Below, piece after piece: positions 54,265 through 64,000 of a stretch of 64,000 nt of DNA (position 1 is its first letter; each line of letters starts with the position of its first letter). This stretch comes from Ectothiorhodospira shaposhnikovii. GTDB taxonomy: Bacteria > Pseudomonadota > Gammaproteobacteria > Ectothiorhodospirales > Ectothiorhodospiraceae. The stretch covers positions 1 to 64,000 of the forward strand of contig NZ_JAJMLZ010000007.1 in NCBI RefSeq assembly GCF_022227765.1, read 5' to 3'. The notes beneath the pieces are model-generated. The model made no database searches. It was not told the origin of the DNA and was given only the letters and a program-made list of their open reading frames with translations. The position numbers and the translations under genes were made by a program.

Positions 54265-54293
54265 ACTATACGGATCCTTCAGGATGCTGTCAA
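54265..54293 (-). promoter_or_regulatory. Sigma-70 promoter of tRNA-Ala
   Basis: Minus strand TTGACA (54288-54293), 17 bases, TATAGT (54265-54270). Perfect -35 with ideal spacing. It lies between gltX and tRNA-Ala. Confidence 0.85.
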
Positions 54294-54301
54294 CAGTTTT
54301 T

Positions 54302-55708
54302 TTAAACTTTTTTCGACGCGATCCATTCAGCAGCTTTCTGAATCCTCGACAGGGTTCGCTCCCGTCCGATCAGCATCAGGGTCTGATCAATGGACGGCGA
54401 AACCGAGCCGCCGGTCACCGCCACACGCAGCGGCTGAGCGACCTTGCCCAATTTTACTTGTAACCTTTCTGAAACACCAGTCACGGATTCGTGGATCTGC
54501 TCCGCGCTCCACTCCCCCAAGGCATCCAGCGCGGCATGCAGGGCCTGCAGCACCGGCAGGGCATCAGGCGTCAGGTTCTTCTGCGCTGCCTTTTCATCGT
54601 ACTCATCGAACTCCTTGAAGAAGTACACGCTCTGGTCGGCCATCTCCACCAGGGTCTTGGCGCGGTCACGCAGGATCTCCACCACGTCACGCAGGGGCGG
54701 CGGCGTGGAAGGATCCACGTCCCGCTGGCCCATGTGCCAGGACAACTGCCGGGCCACGTAGTCGGAGGTCTGGGTCTTGATGTAGTGCTGGTTCAGCCAC
54801 AGGAGCTTTTCCGGATTGATGGCCGAGGCGGAATGATTCACGTCGGCGATGTCGAACAACTCGATCAGTTCGTCCAGGCTGAAGATTTCCTGATCGCCAT
54901 GGGACCAACCCAGTCGCACCAGATAGTTGAGCAGCGCCTGGGGCAGATAGCCGTCATCCCGGTACTGCATCACGCTCACCGCCCCATGGCGCTTGGACAG
55001 CTTGGTGCCGTCGGGACCGAGGATCATGGGCAGATGGGCATAGCGGGGCGGTTCCACGCCCAGGGCCTTGAGGATGTTGATCTGGCGAGGGGTGTTGTTC
55101 AGGTGATCATCGCCACGGATCACGTGGGTGATCTGCATGTCCCAGTCGTCCACCACCACGGTGAGATTGTAGGTGGGGGTGCCGTCGGAACGGGCGATGA
55201 TCAGATCATCCAGTTCGGTATTCTGGAAGGTGACGCGGCCACGCACCATGTCGTCCACCACGGTAATGCCTTCGGCGGGGTTACGGAAGCGGATGACAGG
55301 ACTGACACCTTCCCGGGGCTCGCCCCGCAGGCGGCAGCGGCCGTCGTAGCGCGGCTTGACCTTCATCGCCATCTGCTGATCGCGCATGGCATCCAGCTCT
55401 TCCTTGGTGCAGTAGCAGTAATACGCGTGACCGGTATCCAGCAATTGCTGGATCACCTCTTTGTAGCGGTCAAAACGCTGGGTCTGGTAGAACGGGCCTT
55501 CATCGTATTCCAGGCCCAGCCAGTTCATGCCTTCCAGGATTGCATTCACCGATTCCGCATTGGAACGCGCCAGATCCGTATCCTCGATGCGCAGGACGAA
55601 ATCGCCACCGTGCTTGCGGGCATAGAGCCAGGAAAACAACGCCGTGCGGGCACCGCCGATGTGGAGATAACCGGTCGGACTGGGAGCGAATCGGGTGCGA
55701 ACTTTCAT
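54302..55708 (-). CDS. gltX: Glutamyl-tRNA synthetase
   Basis: 468 residues from the ATG at 55706-55708, where the family N-terminus [29 protein letters not shown] begins. Class I synthetase with HIGG (HIGH motif) and KLSKRHG (KMSKS motif). [17 protein letters not shown] fits the GltX active site, and a helical anticodon-binding domain follows (about 330-468). Charges tRNA-Glu, which is encoded just downstream. Longer upstream frame discarded. Confidence 0.97.
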   Translation of the reverse strand: MKVRTRFAPSPTGYLHIGGARTALFSWLYARKHGGDFVLRIEDTDLARSNAESVNAILEGMNWLGLEYDEGPFYQTQRFDRYKEVIQQLLDTGHAYYCYCTKEELDAMRDQQMAMKVKPRYDGRCRLRGEPREGVSPVIRFRNPAEGITVVDDMVRGRVTFQNTELDDLIIARSDGTPTYNLTVVVDDWDMQITHVIRGDDHLNNTPRQINILKALGVEPPRYAHLPMILGPDGTKLSKRHGAVSVMQYRDDGYLPQALLNYLVRLGWSHGDQEIFSLDELIELFDIADVNHSASAINPEKLLWLNQHYIKTQTSDYVARQLSWHMGQRDVDPSTPPPLRDVVEILRDRAKTLVEMADQSVYFFKEFDEYDEKAAQKNLTPDALPVLQALHAALDALGEWSAEQIHESVTGVSERLQVKLGKVAQPLRVAVTGGSVSPSIDQTLMLIGRERTLSRIQKAAEWIASKKV

Positions 55709-55798
55709 GGAGTCACTCTGGCTTGGATGTATTGGAAGCGGCATAGAGTAGCAGACGACTTGCGGGGCTTCACCCGCTGCCTGCAATCAGGGCGCCTC

Positions 55799-56530
55799 TC
55801 ATTGCAAGGCCAGCACGACGGCGAGCAGTACCCCGGCCTCCACCAGCTCGATCAGTCCCCCGGCCGTATCCCCGGTGGTACCGCCGAGGCGATGCACCAT
55901 CCAGGCCCGACCGAGCAGGAAGACCAGTGCCGCGCCCGCCAGGGCCCAGACGCCGGCCATGCCGCCCAGGATGACGACGGCCAGCGCCACCCCCGCAGTG
56001 ACCAGCCACGCCCCCCGACGCGGCAGATGCCGGGCCAGCAACGTGGCCATGCCGGCGGAACGGACATACTCGGTCAGCAGGAACAGCGGCAGGATAGCGG
56101 CTCGTCCCAGCAGGGGCGCCAGGATCAGGGCCATCCAGCCCCCCGTCAGGGCCAGCAGTTCGAACACGGCGGCAAACTTCACCAGCACCAGCAGGATCAG
56201 GGCCGTGACACCGGCGGGACCGCAGCGGGGATCCTTCATGATCTCCAGGGTCCGCTCCCGGTCCCCCAGACCACCGATCCAGGCATCGGCGGTATCCGCC
56301 AAACCATCCATGTGCAAGAGCCCGGTCAACAGCACCCAGGCGGTGACGATCAGCGCCGCCGCCAGCACGCCCTCCCCCAGCGCCCACGCCAGCGCGGCCA
56401 GGGGTAGCCCCATGAGCAGGCCCACCAGGGGGTAGTACAGCATGGAGCGGCCCACCTCCTCATCGGTGGGCGAGTTCCAGCTCACGGGAAATCGGGTCAG
56501 AAAACGCAGGGCCACGAGAAAGGGTTTCAT
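55799..56530 (-). CDS. cobS: Adenosylcobinamide-GDP ribazoletransferase (cobalamin synthase)
   Basis: 243 residues, about six to seven membrane helices. Joins alpha-ribazole (phosphate) to adenosylcobinamide-GDP in the inner membrane, the closing step of nucleotide-loop assembly. Signatures are ALRFLTRFPVSW at the N-terminus and LLHMDGLADTADAWIGG, with the conserved acidic motif, followed by ILEIMKDPRCGPAGV-type residues. Its start overlaps the cobC stop by 4 bp (ATGA). Last gene of the operon. Confidence 0.95.
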   Translation of the reverse strand: MKPFLVALRFLTRFPVSWNSPTDEEVGRSMLYYPLVGLLMGLPLAALAWALGEGVLAAALIVTAWVLLTGLLHMDGLADTADAWIGGLGDRERTLEIMKDPRCGPAGVTALILLVLVKFAAVFELLALTGGWMALILAPLLGRAAILPLFLLTEYVRSAGMATLLARHLPRRGAWLVTAGVALAVVILGGMAGVWALAGAALVFLLGRAWMVHRLGGTTGDTAGGLIELVEAGVLLAVVLALQ

Positions 56531-57141
56531 GCCGCCCCCTCCCGGATTGGGCCATGTTCGTTACCCAGGGCCATGACCCGGGCGCCCCGCCCTGCCCTGC
56601 CGGGCGAAGTGATGCGATAGAGACAAGCGTGGGGCACCTCCAGACGCAGCAGATCCGACAGGGGGCGCTGCTGCACATGCAGCAGGATCAGACGGATCAC
56701 GCCGCCATGGGTCACCACCAACACCCGCTCGCCCATCGCGCTTTCACACACCTGTCGCCAGGCCGCCAGTACCCGATCCCGGAAATCCACCAGGGGTTCG
56801 GCACCGGGAGGGATGTGGTTGAGCGGGTCTTCCCAGAATCGGCCCAGGGCATCCGGTTCCGTTTCCATCAGTTCCGCCGCCGTGCGCCCCTCCCAGGTAC
56901 CGAAATGCATCTCCCGCAGATCCGGCTCCAGGGCCAGGGGCAGGGCATCGGCCCCGGCCCAGTCCCGGGCCGGGGCCGCACAGCGGCGCAGGGGCGAAGT
57001 GATGATCCGATCCCAGGGACCATGGCGCTCGTACCCCGCCTGCATGTGGGCGCGCCCCTGGTCGGTGAGCTCATCATCCAGGCTGCCACGGAAGGCAAAG
57101 CCCCCCGTGGTCTGGCCGTGGCGCATCAGATCAATCTGCAT
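56527..57141 (-). CDS. cobC: Alpha-ribazole phosphatase (histidine phosphatase family)
   Basis: 204 residues from the ATG at 57139-57141. Histidine phosphatase fold: catalytic LMRHGQTTGG, RIITSPLRRC, HFGTWEGRTAAEL and the second His in VLVVTHGGVIRLIL. Removes the phosphate from alpha-ribazole-5'-phosphate. Assignment to CobC rather than a general phosphoglycerate-mutase-like enzyme rests on its place between cobT and cobS. The longer frame overlaps cobT and was not used. Confidence 0.88.
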   Translation of the reverse strand: MQIDLMRHGQTTGGFAFRGSLDDELTDQGRAHMQAGYERHGPWDRIITSPLRRCAAPARDWAGADALPLALEPDLREMHFGTWEGRTAAELMETEPDALGRFWEDPLNHIPPGAEPLVDFRDRVLAAWRQVCESAMGERVLVVTHGGVIRLILLHVQQRPLSDLLRLEVPHACLYRITSPGRAGRGARVMALGNEHGPIREGAA

Positions 57142-57158
57142 GGATGGCAAGGGCACCT

Positions 57159-58220
57159 TCAGTGCGCCTCCGTCACCTGGGCCTCGGCGAAGGTGGCCAT
57201 GTGACAATGGATGTCGCAGGCCAGACGCAGCAGGGGCACCGCCGTAGCGGCACCGCTGGCCTCGCCCAGGCGCATGCCCAGATCCAGGACGGGATCCGCC
57301 GCCAGCGCCCCCACCAGCAGGCGATGACCCGGCTCGGCGGAAGCATGGGCAAACAGCATCCAGTCCCGGGCACCGGGACAGATGCGCACCGTGGCCAGGG
57401 CCGCGGCGGAACTGATGAAACCATCCACCAGGATGGGCATGCCCATCTGCGCGCAGGCCAGATACGCGCCACTCATGGCGGCAATCTCGAACCCCCCGAC
57501 CCGACGCAGGCATTCCACCGGGTCCGACAGGTTCTCCGCGCCATGCAAATGCAGGGCGCGACGCAACACCTCGACCTTGTGCCGGACACCCTCCTGATTG
57601 AGCCCGGTGCCGGGTCCCGCCAGCACCTCCGGGTCACGCTCCAAAAGCCCGCAGGACACGGCCGCCGCCGCCGTGGTGTTGCCGATGCCCATCTCTCCGG
57701 CCAGATAGAGCTGGGCACCGGCCAGGCGTGCCCGTTCGGCACTGTGACGGCCGGCATTCATGGCTTTGGCCAACTGATGGGCATCCATGGCGGGGCCTTC
57801 GACAAAATTGGCGGTCCCCGGTCCCAGACGCACATCCAGCACCTCGGACATGGGCTCCAGTTCCACCACGGTTCCCAGATTGATCACTTCCAGTGTCGCA
57901 CCGATGGAGCGCGCCAGGACACTGATCCCGGCCCCGCCGCGAGCAAAATTCCTGACCATCTCGGCGGTGACGGACTGGGGAAAGCGGGAAATCCCTTCGG
58001 CCGCCACGCCGTGATCACCGGCGAAGATGCTGATCCGCACCTGATCCACCCGCGGCTTGTCGGTACCCTGCATCCCGGCCAGTCGGGTGGCCAGGGTTTC
58101 CAGGCGGCCCAGGGAACCCAGGGGTTTGGTGAGCTGAGTCTGTCGATCTTCCGCGGCGCGGCGGGCGGTTTCATCGATCGGTGCGGCGGGGACCTGCAAC
58201 CAGGGGGTTTCGTGATTCAA
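57159..58220 (-). CDS. cobT: Nicotinate-nucleotide:dimethylbenzimidazole phosphoribosyltransferase
   Basis: 353 residues. Activates the lower ligand base to alpha-ribazole phosphate. Motifs are TQLTKPLGSLGRLETLA near the N-terminus, IFAGDHGVAAEGISRFPQSVT with the conserved Asp-His, GEMGIGNTTAAAA, and the C-terminal GMRLGEASGAATAVPLLRLA carrying the catalytic Glu. It starts overlapping the cobU stop codon by 4 bp. Confidence 0.97.
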   Translation of the reverse strand: MNHETPWLQVPAAPIDETARRAAEDRQTQLTKPLGSLGRLETLATRLAGMQGTDKPRVDQVRISIFAGDHGVAAEGISRFPQSVTAEMVRNFARGGAGISVLARSIGATLEVINLGTVVELEPMSEVLDVRLGPGTANFVEGPAMDAHQLAKAMNAGRHSAERARLAGAQLYLAGEMGIGNTTAAAAVSCGLLERDPEVLAGPGTGLNQEGVRHKVEVLRRALHLHGAENLSDPVECLRRVGGFEIAAMSGAYLACAQMGMPILVDGFISSAAALATVRICPGARDWMLFAHASAEPGHRLLVGALAADPVLDLGMRLGEASGAATAVPLLRLACDIHCHMATFAEAQVTEAH

Positions 58221-58741
58221 AGGGGTTCTCCTTTCAGGATATGTGGCAAGCCGGCCACGGTCAGGACGACGCGATCCGCACGGGCGGCCACCGCCTGATG
58301 CAGGCGTCCGGCATCATCGCAGAAACGTCGGGTCAGTTCTCCCAGGGGCACGATGCCCATGCTGGTCTCATTGCTGACCATGATCACACGGCCGGGCAGA
58401 CGGGGCAGCACCACCAGAAAGTCCTCCTGTTCACAGGCGCAGGTCTGTGCCTCCTCATCCCATAACAAATGGGTCAGCCAGAGGGTGAGGCAGTCCACCA
58501 GCAAACAATGCCCGGGACGGGCATGGCGGACCAGTGTCGCCGCCAGATCGGCCCCGCTCTCCACCAGCGTCCAGTCCGACGGACGGCGCTCACGGTGGTG
58601 GCGGATGCGCGCATGCATTTCCTCGTCGTCACCGGGTCGAGCGGTGGCCACATAGGTCACCGGCAGACCGCTCTCCAGGGCCAGACGCTCGGCCAGGGCG
58701 CTTTTGCCGGAACGGACACCGCCCAGGATCAGTTCTTTCAT
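58217..58741 (-). CDS. cobU: Adenosylcobinamide kinase / adenosylcobinamide-phosphate guanylyltransferase
   Basis: 174 residues. Bifunctional enzyme that phosphorylates and then guanylylates adenosylcobinamide. P-loop GGVRSGKSALAERLA at the N-terminus, YVATARPGDDEEMHARIRHHRERRP with the guanylyl-accepting His, DCLTLWLTHLL, and VSNETSMGIVPLGELTRRFCDDAGRLHQ-type C-terminal block. Overlaps its neighbours by 4 bp on both sides. Confidence 0.96.
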   Translation of the reverse strand: MKELILGGVRSGKSALAERLALESGLPVTYVATARPGDDEEMHARIRHHRERRPSDWTLVESGADLAATLVRHARPGHCLLVDCLTLWLTHLLWDEEAQTCACEQEDFLVVLPRLPGRVIMVSNETSMGIVPLGELTRRFCDDAGRLHQAVAARADRVVLTVAGLPHILKGEPL

Positions 58742-59784
58742 AGGTCAATACCTCGCTCATGCCCGGCATCCACCCTGCCCACCACCCAGGCCAGCGCAAC
58801 CTCCAGACGCTGCCATTGGGCCTCATCGGCCGGCAGACCAAAGCGTAGACTCAAGGGATCGGTGAACAACCGGGTAAGAATGGCTTCCCGGCGCAGCCCC
58901 TGATGGATCTGCCTGGCGTGGGGGGTACGCACCCACTGGAACACATCGGTCCCGCCGTCAGGCACCAGCCCGTGCGCGCTCAGGCAAGCTTGCAGACGCA
59001 GCCCGGAGGCGGCCAGTAAGGCCCGGGTCCGGATCTGCCAGTCCCGGTCTTCCAGCGCCCGGGTGGCCACCCAGCGCGAGGGACCGCTCAGGCACCAGGG
59101 TCCCAGGCGGGCGGACAGACGGGCCAGCAGGGGCGCCTCCGCCAGGACGAACCCCACCCGCGCCCCGGCCAGACCAAAGAACTTGCCCAGTGAGCGCAGG
59201 ACCACCAGGCCGGGCCGGGGACAAAGCGGGGCCAGACCCAGGTCCGGGGTGGCGTCCATGAAGGCCTCATCCACCACCAGCCAGCCACTCCGGACCGCCA
59301 GATCAGCCAGCCAGGCCTGCAGCCGGGACGGTGCGAAGGTGTCGCCGGTGGGGTTGTTGGGATGGACCAGCAGCAGCACATCCAGTCCGTCCAGACGGGA
59401 TTCGATCTCCTCCACGGCCAGCGGGATCACCTGGTGTCCCGCCAGGCGCCAGGCATGGGCATGCTCGGCATAGCTGGGATGCAGCATCCCCACCCGTCGC
59501 CCCGGCGGCAGCAGGCCTGGCAGGGCCTGGATCGCCGCCTGGGAACCGGCCACCGGCAACAGGGCATCCGTACCGTAATAGGCGGCCGCGGCCTGTTCCA
59601 GCCCATCGGCCTCCTCCGGCAGACGGGACCAGACCGACGCCGGCATCCCATCGGGCACCGGCCAGCCCACCGGATTGATGCCGGTGGACAGATCCAGCCA
59701 GCGGCTCAGGGGGATACCCTCTTCCCGCGCCGCCTGACGCAGGCGGCCGCCGTGGGGCAAGGTCACCGGAGTACTCATGTTCAT
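58738..59784 (-). CDS. cobD: Threonine-phosphate decarboxylase (PLP enzyme)
   Basis: 348 residues from the ATG at 59782-59784, which overlaps the cbiB stop as ATGA. Aminotransferase-like fold: [16 protein letters not shown] at the N-terminus, [11 protein letters not shown], and the PLP Lys in [17 protein letters not shown]. Makes (R)-1-amino-2-propanol phosphate, the arm attached to the corrin by CbiB. Named CobD in Salmonella and CobC in Pseudomonas. The context of cbiB-cobD-cobU excludes a histidinol-phosphate role. Confidence 0.94.
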   Translation of the reverse strand: MNMSTPVTLPHGGRLRQAAREEGIPLSRWLDLSTGINPVGWPVPDGMPASVWSRLPEEADGLEQAAAAYYGTDALLPVAGSQAAIQALPGLLPPGRRVGMLHPSYAEHAHAWRLAGHQVIPLAVEEIESRLDGLDVLLLVHPNNPTGDTFAPSRLQAWLADLAVRSGWLVVDEAFMDATPDLGLAPLCPRPGLVVLRSLGKFFGLAGARVGFVLAEAPLLARLSARLGPWCLSGPSRWVATRALEDRDWQIRTRALLAASGLRLQACLSAHGLVPDGGTDVFQWVRTPHARQIHQGLRREAILTRLFTDPLSLRFGLPADEAQWQRLEVALAWVVGRVDAGHERGIDL

Positions 59785-60704
59785 GACAAAAAGCCCGTGA
59801 TAGGGAGAAGATGGCCGATCAGTATCAATAACATGAAGCACGCCAGCCAGATCCCCATCCCCCGTCGGATGAGATCCAGTGCCCGCCGGATGTCCTCGGG
59901 CCGGGCCGCCTGCCCCGCCCCCAGATCCGGACGCGGCTCCAGCCGGCCGTGGTAGACCGCCGCCCCGCCCAGACGGATGCCCAGCGCCCCGGCGCCGGCA
60001 GCCATCACCGGGCCGGCATTGGGGCTTTTCCAAACCCGTCCCTGCCGTCGCCAGCAGTCAAGGGCGACCCGGGTATGGCCCGCCAGGGCATAGGCCAGAG
60101 CGGTCAGGCGCGCCGGGATCCAATTCATCACATCGTCCAGCCGGGCCGCCGCCCAGCCAAAGCGACCATAGCGATCGGTGCGATACCCCCACATGGCATC
60201 CAGGGTGTTCACCAGCCGGTAGGCCACCACCCCGGGCGCTCCGGCCACCAGAAACCAGAACACCGGCGCAAACAGGGCATCGTTACCGTTTTCCAGCACG
60301 GATTCCAGGGTGGCCTTGCTGATGTCCTGCGCATCCAGGGTTCGGGTATCCCGGCTGACCAGAAAGGCGACCCGCTCGCGGGCCTGGTCAAGATGCCCCT
60401 GGGTCAGGGCGTCGGCGATACCCTTGCCGTGTTCGCCCAGGCTGCGCCAGCCGATGGCCAGATAGAGCAGGACCAGTTCGGCCACCCAGCCCCAGGGCGG
60501 CAGGGACACCAGCAGGGCCAGCAATACGAACGGGATCACCAGCATCGCCACCAGCCAGGCACCCCGGCGCCGGTCATCCCGATGGAAACGGCGTTCGGCG
60601 GCATCCACCAGGGCACCGAAACCCACCAGGGGGTGCCAGCGGGGAGGCTCACCCAGGAGCCGGTCCAGCAGCAGCGCGGACAGCAGCAGGACCAGGGTCA
60701 GCAT
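59781..60704 (-). CDS. cbiB: Adenosylcobinamide-phosphate synthase
   Basis: 307 residues from the ATG at 60702-60704, about five membrane helices. Attaches the aminopropanol arm to adenosylcobyric acid. [23 protein letters not shown] at the N-terminus and [25 protein letters not shown] are the family signatures, along with [16 protein letters not shown] and [14 protein letters not shown]. The first codons overlap the end of cobB by 7 bp. Called cobD in the aerobic nomenclature. Confidence 0.95.
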   Translation of the reverse strand: MLTLVLLLSALLLDRLLGEPPRWHPLVGFGALVDAAERRFHRDDRRRGAWLVAMLVIPFVLLALLVSLPPWGWVAELVLLYLAIGWRSLGEHGKGIADALTQGHLDQARERVAFLVSRDTRTLDAQDISKATLESVLENGNDALFAPVFWFLVAGAPGVVAYRLVNTLDAMWGYRTDRYGRFGWAAARLDDVMNWIPARLTALAYALAGHTRVALDCWRRQGRVWKSPNAGPVMAAGAGALGIRLGGAAVYHGRLEPRPDLGAGQAARPEDIRRALDLIRRGMGIWLACFMLLILIGHLLPITGFLS

Positions 60705-61999
60705 GGCCGGTGTCCGCCCAGCAGGTGGCCGATCGCCTCCGGGTTGGAGGGGAAATACAGATGGACATAGCTGGCCGTGACGGGACCGAGGCGATACACC
60801 GGCTCCGCCGTGGCTCGCCCGTTGGGGCTGCGGGCATGGGTCAGCGGCTCGATCCTCGCCGTCATGGCGGAATGATGGAAGGTATGTCCCCGCAACGTGC
60901 CTTCCGGCAACACGACTTCCTGGGGTCCCAGTCCGGCCAGCCGACCCTGCATCCGTGCCTCCCCCGGCAGCAGACCGGCCATGTCCGCCCCCTGCCCCGC
61001 CACATCCGACAATCGCTCCAGCAGATACAGCATGCCGCCGCACTCGGCCAGTATCGGGCGCCCGGCGCTGACGTGGGAAAGCAGGTCCTGTTTCAGCCGC
61101 TCATTGGCCGCCAGTGCGGGCAGATGCAACTCCGGATAGCCGCCCGGCAGATAGACCCCGTCGGCCTCGGGCAATCTTTCCCCCGCCACCGGCGAGAAAA
61201 AGCACAGCTCCGCGCCCAGTTTGGCAAGCACCTCCAGATTGGCCGGATAAATGAAGGCAAAGGCCGCATCCCGGGCCACCGCGATGCGCCGTCCCGCCAG
61301 CAGCCTGGGGGACGGGCTCCGGTCCACCGGCGCGAAGGACACCGGGGGCGGCAATCCACCCGCCGTCCACACCAGACGGCCGGCGGCAGCCTCCAGGCGC
61401 TGATCCAGATCCTGGATTTCCTCGGCCTGGACCAGCCCCAGATGCCGGCTGGGCAGGGCCGCGTCCGGCGCCTTGGGCAGATAGCCCAGGGCCGTCAGCC
61501 CCGGCGGCAGGTCTTCCAGCAGCATCCGATAGTGGCCCTCACTGCTCACCCGATTGGCAAAGACCCCGGCAAACGGCACGTCGGGCCGGAATGTGGACAA
61601 CCCGTGGGCGATGGCCCCGAAGGTCTGGGCCATGGCGGCACCGCTGATGGAGGCCAGCACGGGAATTCCCAGGGTTCGGGCAATATCCGCCGTGGAAGGG
61701 CGACCATCGAACAGGCCCATCACCCCTTCCACCAGGATCAGGTCCGCGTCCCCCGCCGCCTCAAAAAGACGCTGGCGGGCGTCGGCCTCGCCGGTCATCC
61801 ACATGTCGATGGAATGGACCTCGTGACCGCAGGCCTGGTGGTGAATCATGGGGTCGAGAAAATCCGGTCCGCCTTTGAACACCCGCACCCGCCGCCCCTG
61901 GTTGCGGTGATACCGGGCCAGGGCGGCGGTGACCGTGGTCTTGCCCTGCCCGGACGACGGGGCCGTGATCAACAGAGCTGGGCAATGGCGGGTGTTCAT
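60698..61999 (-). CDS. cobB: Cobyrinic acid a,c-diamide synthase
   Basis: 433 residues. ATP-dependent glutamine amidotransferase acting on side chains a and c of the corrin. N-terminal P-loop domain ([27 protein letters not shown]) and C-terminal triad-type amidotransferase domain with [12 protein letters not shown] and the nucleophilic Cys in [11 protein letters not shown]. CbiA in the anaerobic route is the same family. Oxygen dependence of the pathway cannot be read here. It follows btuB by 25 bp. Confidence 0.95.
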   Translation of the reverse strand: MNTRHCPALLITAPSSGQGKTTVTAALARYHRNQGRRVRVFKGGPDFLDPMIHHQACGHEVHSIDMWMTGEADARQRLFEAAGDADLILVEGVMGLFDGRPSTADIARTLGIPVLASISGAAMAQTFGAIAHGLSTFRPDVPFAGVFANRVSSEGHYRMLLEDLPPGLTALGYLPKAPDAALPSRHLGLVQAEEIQDLDQRLEAAAGRLVWTAGGLPPPVSFAPVDRSPSPRLLAGRRIAVARDAAFAFIYPANLEVLAKLGAELCFFSPVAGERLPEADGVYLPGGYPELHLPALAANERLKQDLLSHVSAGRPILAECGGMLYLLERLSDVAGQGADMAGLLPGEARMQGRLAGLGPQEVVLPEGTLRGHTFHHSAMTARIEPLTHARSPNGRATAEPVYRLGPVTASYVHLYFPSNPEAIGHLLGGHRPC

Positions 62000-62024
62000 G
62001 GTCGTTGCGGGGCGGGCAGGCCCC

Positions 62025-63845
62025 TCATTGCTGGTAGTTGAGGGTCAGATAAAATGCCCGACCCGGCTGTTCATAATCAATGGCGTTATCACGGGCTGTG
62101 GCATAGTCACGGTCGAACACGTTGTTCAGGGTCGCCCGCACCGTCCAGGCCGGATTCACCTGATAAGCGGCCCGCAGATGCACCAACTCGTGACCGGCGA
62201 TGCGGTCGGTGTTGGCGGCATCATTGTAGCGCCGTCCCTCGGCAATGAGGGTGGTCCCGAAAGACCAGTCCTGCCATCGCCGGTCCAGATCCAGACGCGC
62301 GATCTCGTTGGGGCGACGCCGCAGCTCATGACCGGTATGGCGGTTCTCATGATCCAGCAAGGTCAGGGACAGGGTGGCCGACCAGTGGGCATGACGCATC
62401 CCCGTCTCCAGTTCCAGGCCACGGATACGCGCCTTTTCCACGTTCTGCGGCTGCCAGAAAAAGCTGCCGGGCACCGGCGCCCACTCGATCAGATCGTCGA
62501 TGTCAGACTGGAACACCGCCAGATCCGCATGAAAACCACCGGATTGATGACGCAGCCCCAGTTCATAGGTTTCGGAGGATTCCGGTGCCAGGTCCGGATT
62601 GCCACTACCGGGCCAGTACAGGTCGTTGAAGGTGGGCGCCTTGAAGGCCGTACCGCCGCTGGCACGGACCCGCCAGGCATCGGTGATCCGGTAGCCCCAG
62701 GCCAGCTGCCCGGTAGTTTCCTTGCCGAAGGCCTCGTTGTCATCCTGCCGCAGACTGCCGGTCAGGGCATGACGCCCCAGGTCCAGCTGGAGCTGGGCGT
62801 ATACACCCCAGTTGTCCCGCCGGGTCTCGTCATAATTGGTGGAACCACTCACTTTGTCGTCCTGGTAGTCCACCCCTGCCGTGAACAGGTGATCCCCCAG
62901 CAGGAGGTCGTTCTGCCAGGCGAACAGATATCGCGTCGTATCGATCCGTGACGAGGCCACCCCATTCTGGAAGGTTTCGTTCTCATCCCGGCTGTGGCTG
63001 ACGCTCAGTTCACTGAACCAAACCTCGTGGAGCTGCCCCCGGACGCCGATCCGGGAGGCATGATGGACGAAATCAATCCAGTCCCGAGCCGGGTCACCGA
63101 AGTCATAATCGGTCTCCCCAAGGGCGTGATGAAAAGAACCGAACAGCTCCAGACCCTCGGTAGCCTGGTGGGACAAACGTCCGGAGACACTGCTGTTGTG
63201 GAATCCGTCCCGACCGGAATCCCCCACCCCCCGCTGAACATCGATGCCATCGGTGCCGAAGTGACTGCCGGAGAGGCTGTAGCGGGTCCGGTCCTGGCTG
63301 CCGGAAACCCCAAGTCCGTATTCCCGGGTATTGAAGGAACCGGCCCCCATGTGCGCCCGCACCCGGGCCGGGCCGTCACCTTCGCGGGTAAAGATCTGGA
63401 TCACGCCGCCGATGGCATCGGAACCATAGAGACTGGTTCTGGGTCCGCGAACGATCTCCACCCGCTCGATCTCCGCCGGGGGCAGAAACTGCCAGGAGGC
63501 ACTGCCCAGGGTGGCGGAGCCCATGCGCACGCCGTCGATCAGCAACAGGGTGTGATCCGAAGCGGCGCCGCGCAGGAACAGGCCGGTGGTCTTGCCGAAG
63601 GGACCATTTTGAGACAGGGCAATGCCGGCCCGGGCCGCCAACAGATCCGCGAACGCCTTCGGCTGCAACCGCTCGATCTCTTCACGCTCGATCACGGTCA
63701 CGGACGCCAGGGTCTGATCCACGGTCTGGGCCGTGCGGGTGGGGGTCACCAGGATGGGATCGAGCCGGGCGATCATTTCCTGGGCAGACAGGGCATGGGG
63801 AAGGGCCAGCAGGATCGCGGCCGACAGCAGGGACTTCTTGTGCAT
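62025..63845 (-). CDS. btuB: TonB-dependent vitamin B12 outer-membrane receptor BtuB
   Basis: 606 residues, the usual BtuB size. Signal peptide (about 1-21, ending ALSA-Q), then a TonB-box-like DPILVTPTRT, a plug domain (about 45-150) with GLFLRGAASDHTLLLIDGVRMG and IERVEIVRGPRTSLYGSDAIGGVIQIFT, and a 22-strand barrel ending in Tyr-Gln-Gln rather than the usual terminal Phe. GGAGAG is upstream. First gene of the cobalamin operon. Specificity for cobalamin or cobinamide is inferred from size, the SLYGSDAIGGVI motif and context. Confidence 0.92.
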   Translation of the reverse strand: MHKKSLLSAAILLALPHALSAQEMIARLDPILVTPTRTAQTVDQTLASVTVIEREEIERLQPKAFADLLAARAGIALSQNGPFGKTTGLFLRGAASDHTLLLIDGVRMGSATLGSASWQFLPPAEIERVEIVRGPRTSLYGSDAIGGVIQIFTREGDGPARVRAHMGAGSFNTREYGLGVSGSQDRTRYSLSGSHFGTDGIDVQRGVGDSGRDGFHNSSVSGRLSHQATEGLELFGSFHHALGETDYDFGDPARDWIDFVHHASRIGVRGQLHEVWFSELSVSHSRDENETFQNGVASSRIDTTRYLFAWQNDLLLGDHLFTAGVDYQDDKVSGSTNYDETRRDNWGVYAQLQLDLGRHALTGSLRQDDNEAFGKETTGQLAWGYRITDAWRVRASGGTAFKAPTFNDLYWPGSGNPDLAPESSETYELGLRHQSGGFHADLAVFQSDIDDLIEWAPVPGSFFWQPQNVEKARIRGLELETGMRHAHWSATLSLTLLDHENRHTGHELRRRPNEIARLDLDRRWQDWSFGTTLIAEGRRYNDAANTDRIAGHELVHLRAAYQVNPAWTVRATLNNVFDRDYATARDNAIDYEQPGRAFYLTLNYQQ

Positions 63846-64000
63846 GGGGATACTCTCCGGCGCGCCGCCCGCGCGCCATGCGGTCTTGAATCAGGACGGC
63901 ATGCTGGAGAGCCAGGGGCGCGGGAAACCCGTCCTGGCACACGACCACGAACGGCACTTCCCTACCGGGGAACCCGAAGATATCGAGCCGCGCAAAGCCC
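63846..64000 (-). other. Leader region of btuB at the window edge
   Basis: 155 bases. A hairpin GCCAGG / CCTGGC (63900s on the minus strand) and a GGTTCCCC / GGGAA pair are visible, the latter recalling the P3 arm of a cobalamin riboswitch. The riboswitch core (CCCGC-n-ACTGT and the closing GCCAGGAGACC) was not found, but the window ends here. Confidence 0.4.

Noticed and set aside
63682-63957. 91-residue frame starting upstream of btuB
   Set aside because: Most of it overlaps btuB in another frame. The first 37 codons might be a leader peptide, but no homology or stop arrangement supports that.
63846-64000. Cobalamin riboswitch before btuB
   Set aside because: The conserved core sequence is not visible, so it is listed only as an unassigned leader.

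Overview
This 64 kb window is high-GC, densely packed gammaproteobacterial chromosome. Antenna genes of the LH2 type, a PucC/LhaA-family antenna assembly protein and bchL show that the host is, or descends from, a purple phototroph. Together with the smc-zipA-ligA, yajC-secDF and RF2 contexts this suggests a purple sulfur gammaproteobacterium, most likely Ectothiorhodospiraceae-like. That placement is inference from gene content, not from a search.

Layout. The left edge carries a decayed fragment of an integron-type tyrosine recombinase. Housekeeping genes follow: secF, secD, yajC, tgt and queA (all minus); tRNA-Leu and a CsdA/DeaD-type helicase (plus); a small acidic protein; and a minus-strand block smc-zipA-ligA-motA-motB. 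Then come queF, a coiled-coil protein, an Atm1-type ABC exporter, pckA, an aminotransferase, lysS, and prfB with its programmed +1 frameshift intact.

From 25.3 to 40.6 kb lies a flagellar and chemotaxis region. cheV, cheR and flgBCDEFGHIJKL are on the minus strand; flgA, flgM, flgN and a YcgR-like PilZ gene diverge on the plus strand. Readable sigma-54 elements precede flgB and flgA. A near-consensus sigma-28 element precedes flgM, and a weaker one precedes cheV. This is the usual tiered flagellar control.

From 40.8 to 45.5 kb is a compact photosynthesis island: two LH2 alpha/beta pairs, a PucC-family transporter, bchL and a zinc-ribbon membrane protein. The pairs have opposite internal gene order (beta-alpha and alpha-beta). 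Each has its own promoter with an almost identical TGT-N12-ACA palindrome (CrtJ/PpsR type) over the -10 region.

After this come a large protein joining a P-loop-less KaiC/RecA-like N-terminus to a pyruvate-phosphate-dikinase-type ATP-binding domain, gdhA, rnk, a soluble PAS/GAF/GGDEF protein, tRNA-Glu, a small membrane protein, tRNA-Ala and gltX. The right end, 55.8-63.9 kb, is a tightly overlapping minus-strand cobalamin operon: btuB, cobB/cbiA, cbiB, cobD, cobU, cobT, cobC, cobS. It covers uptake, corrin amidation and nucleotide-loop assembly, but cobO and cobQ are not in the window.
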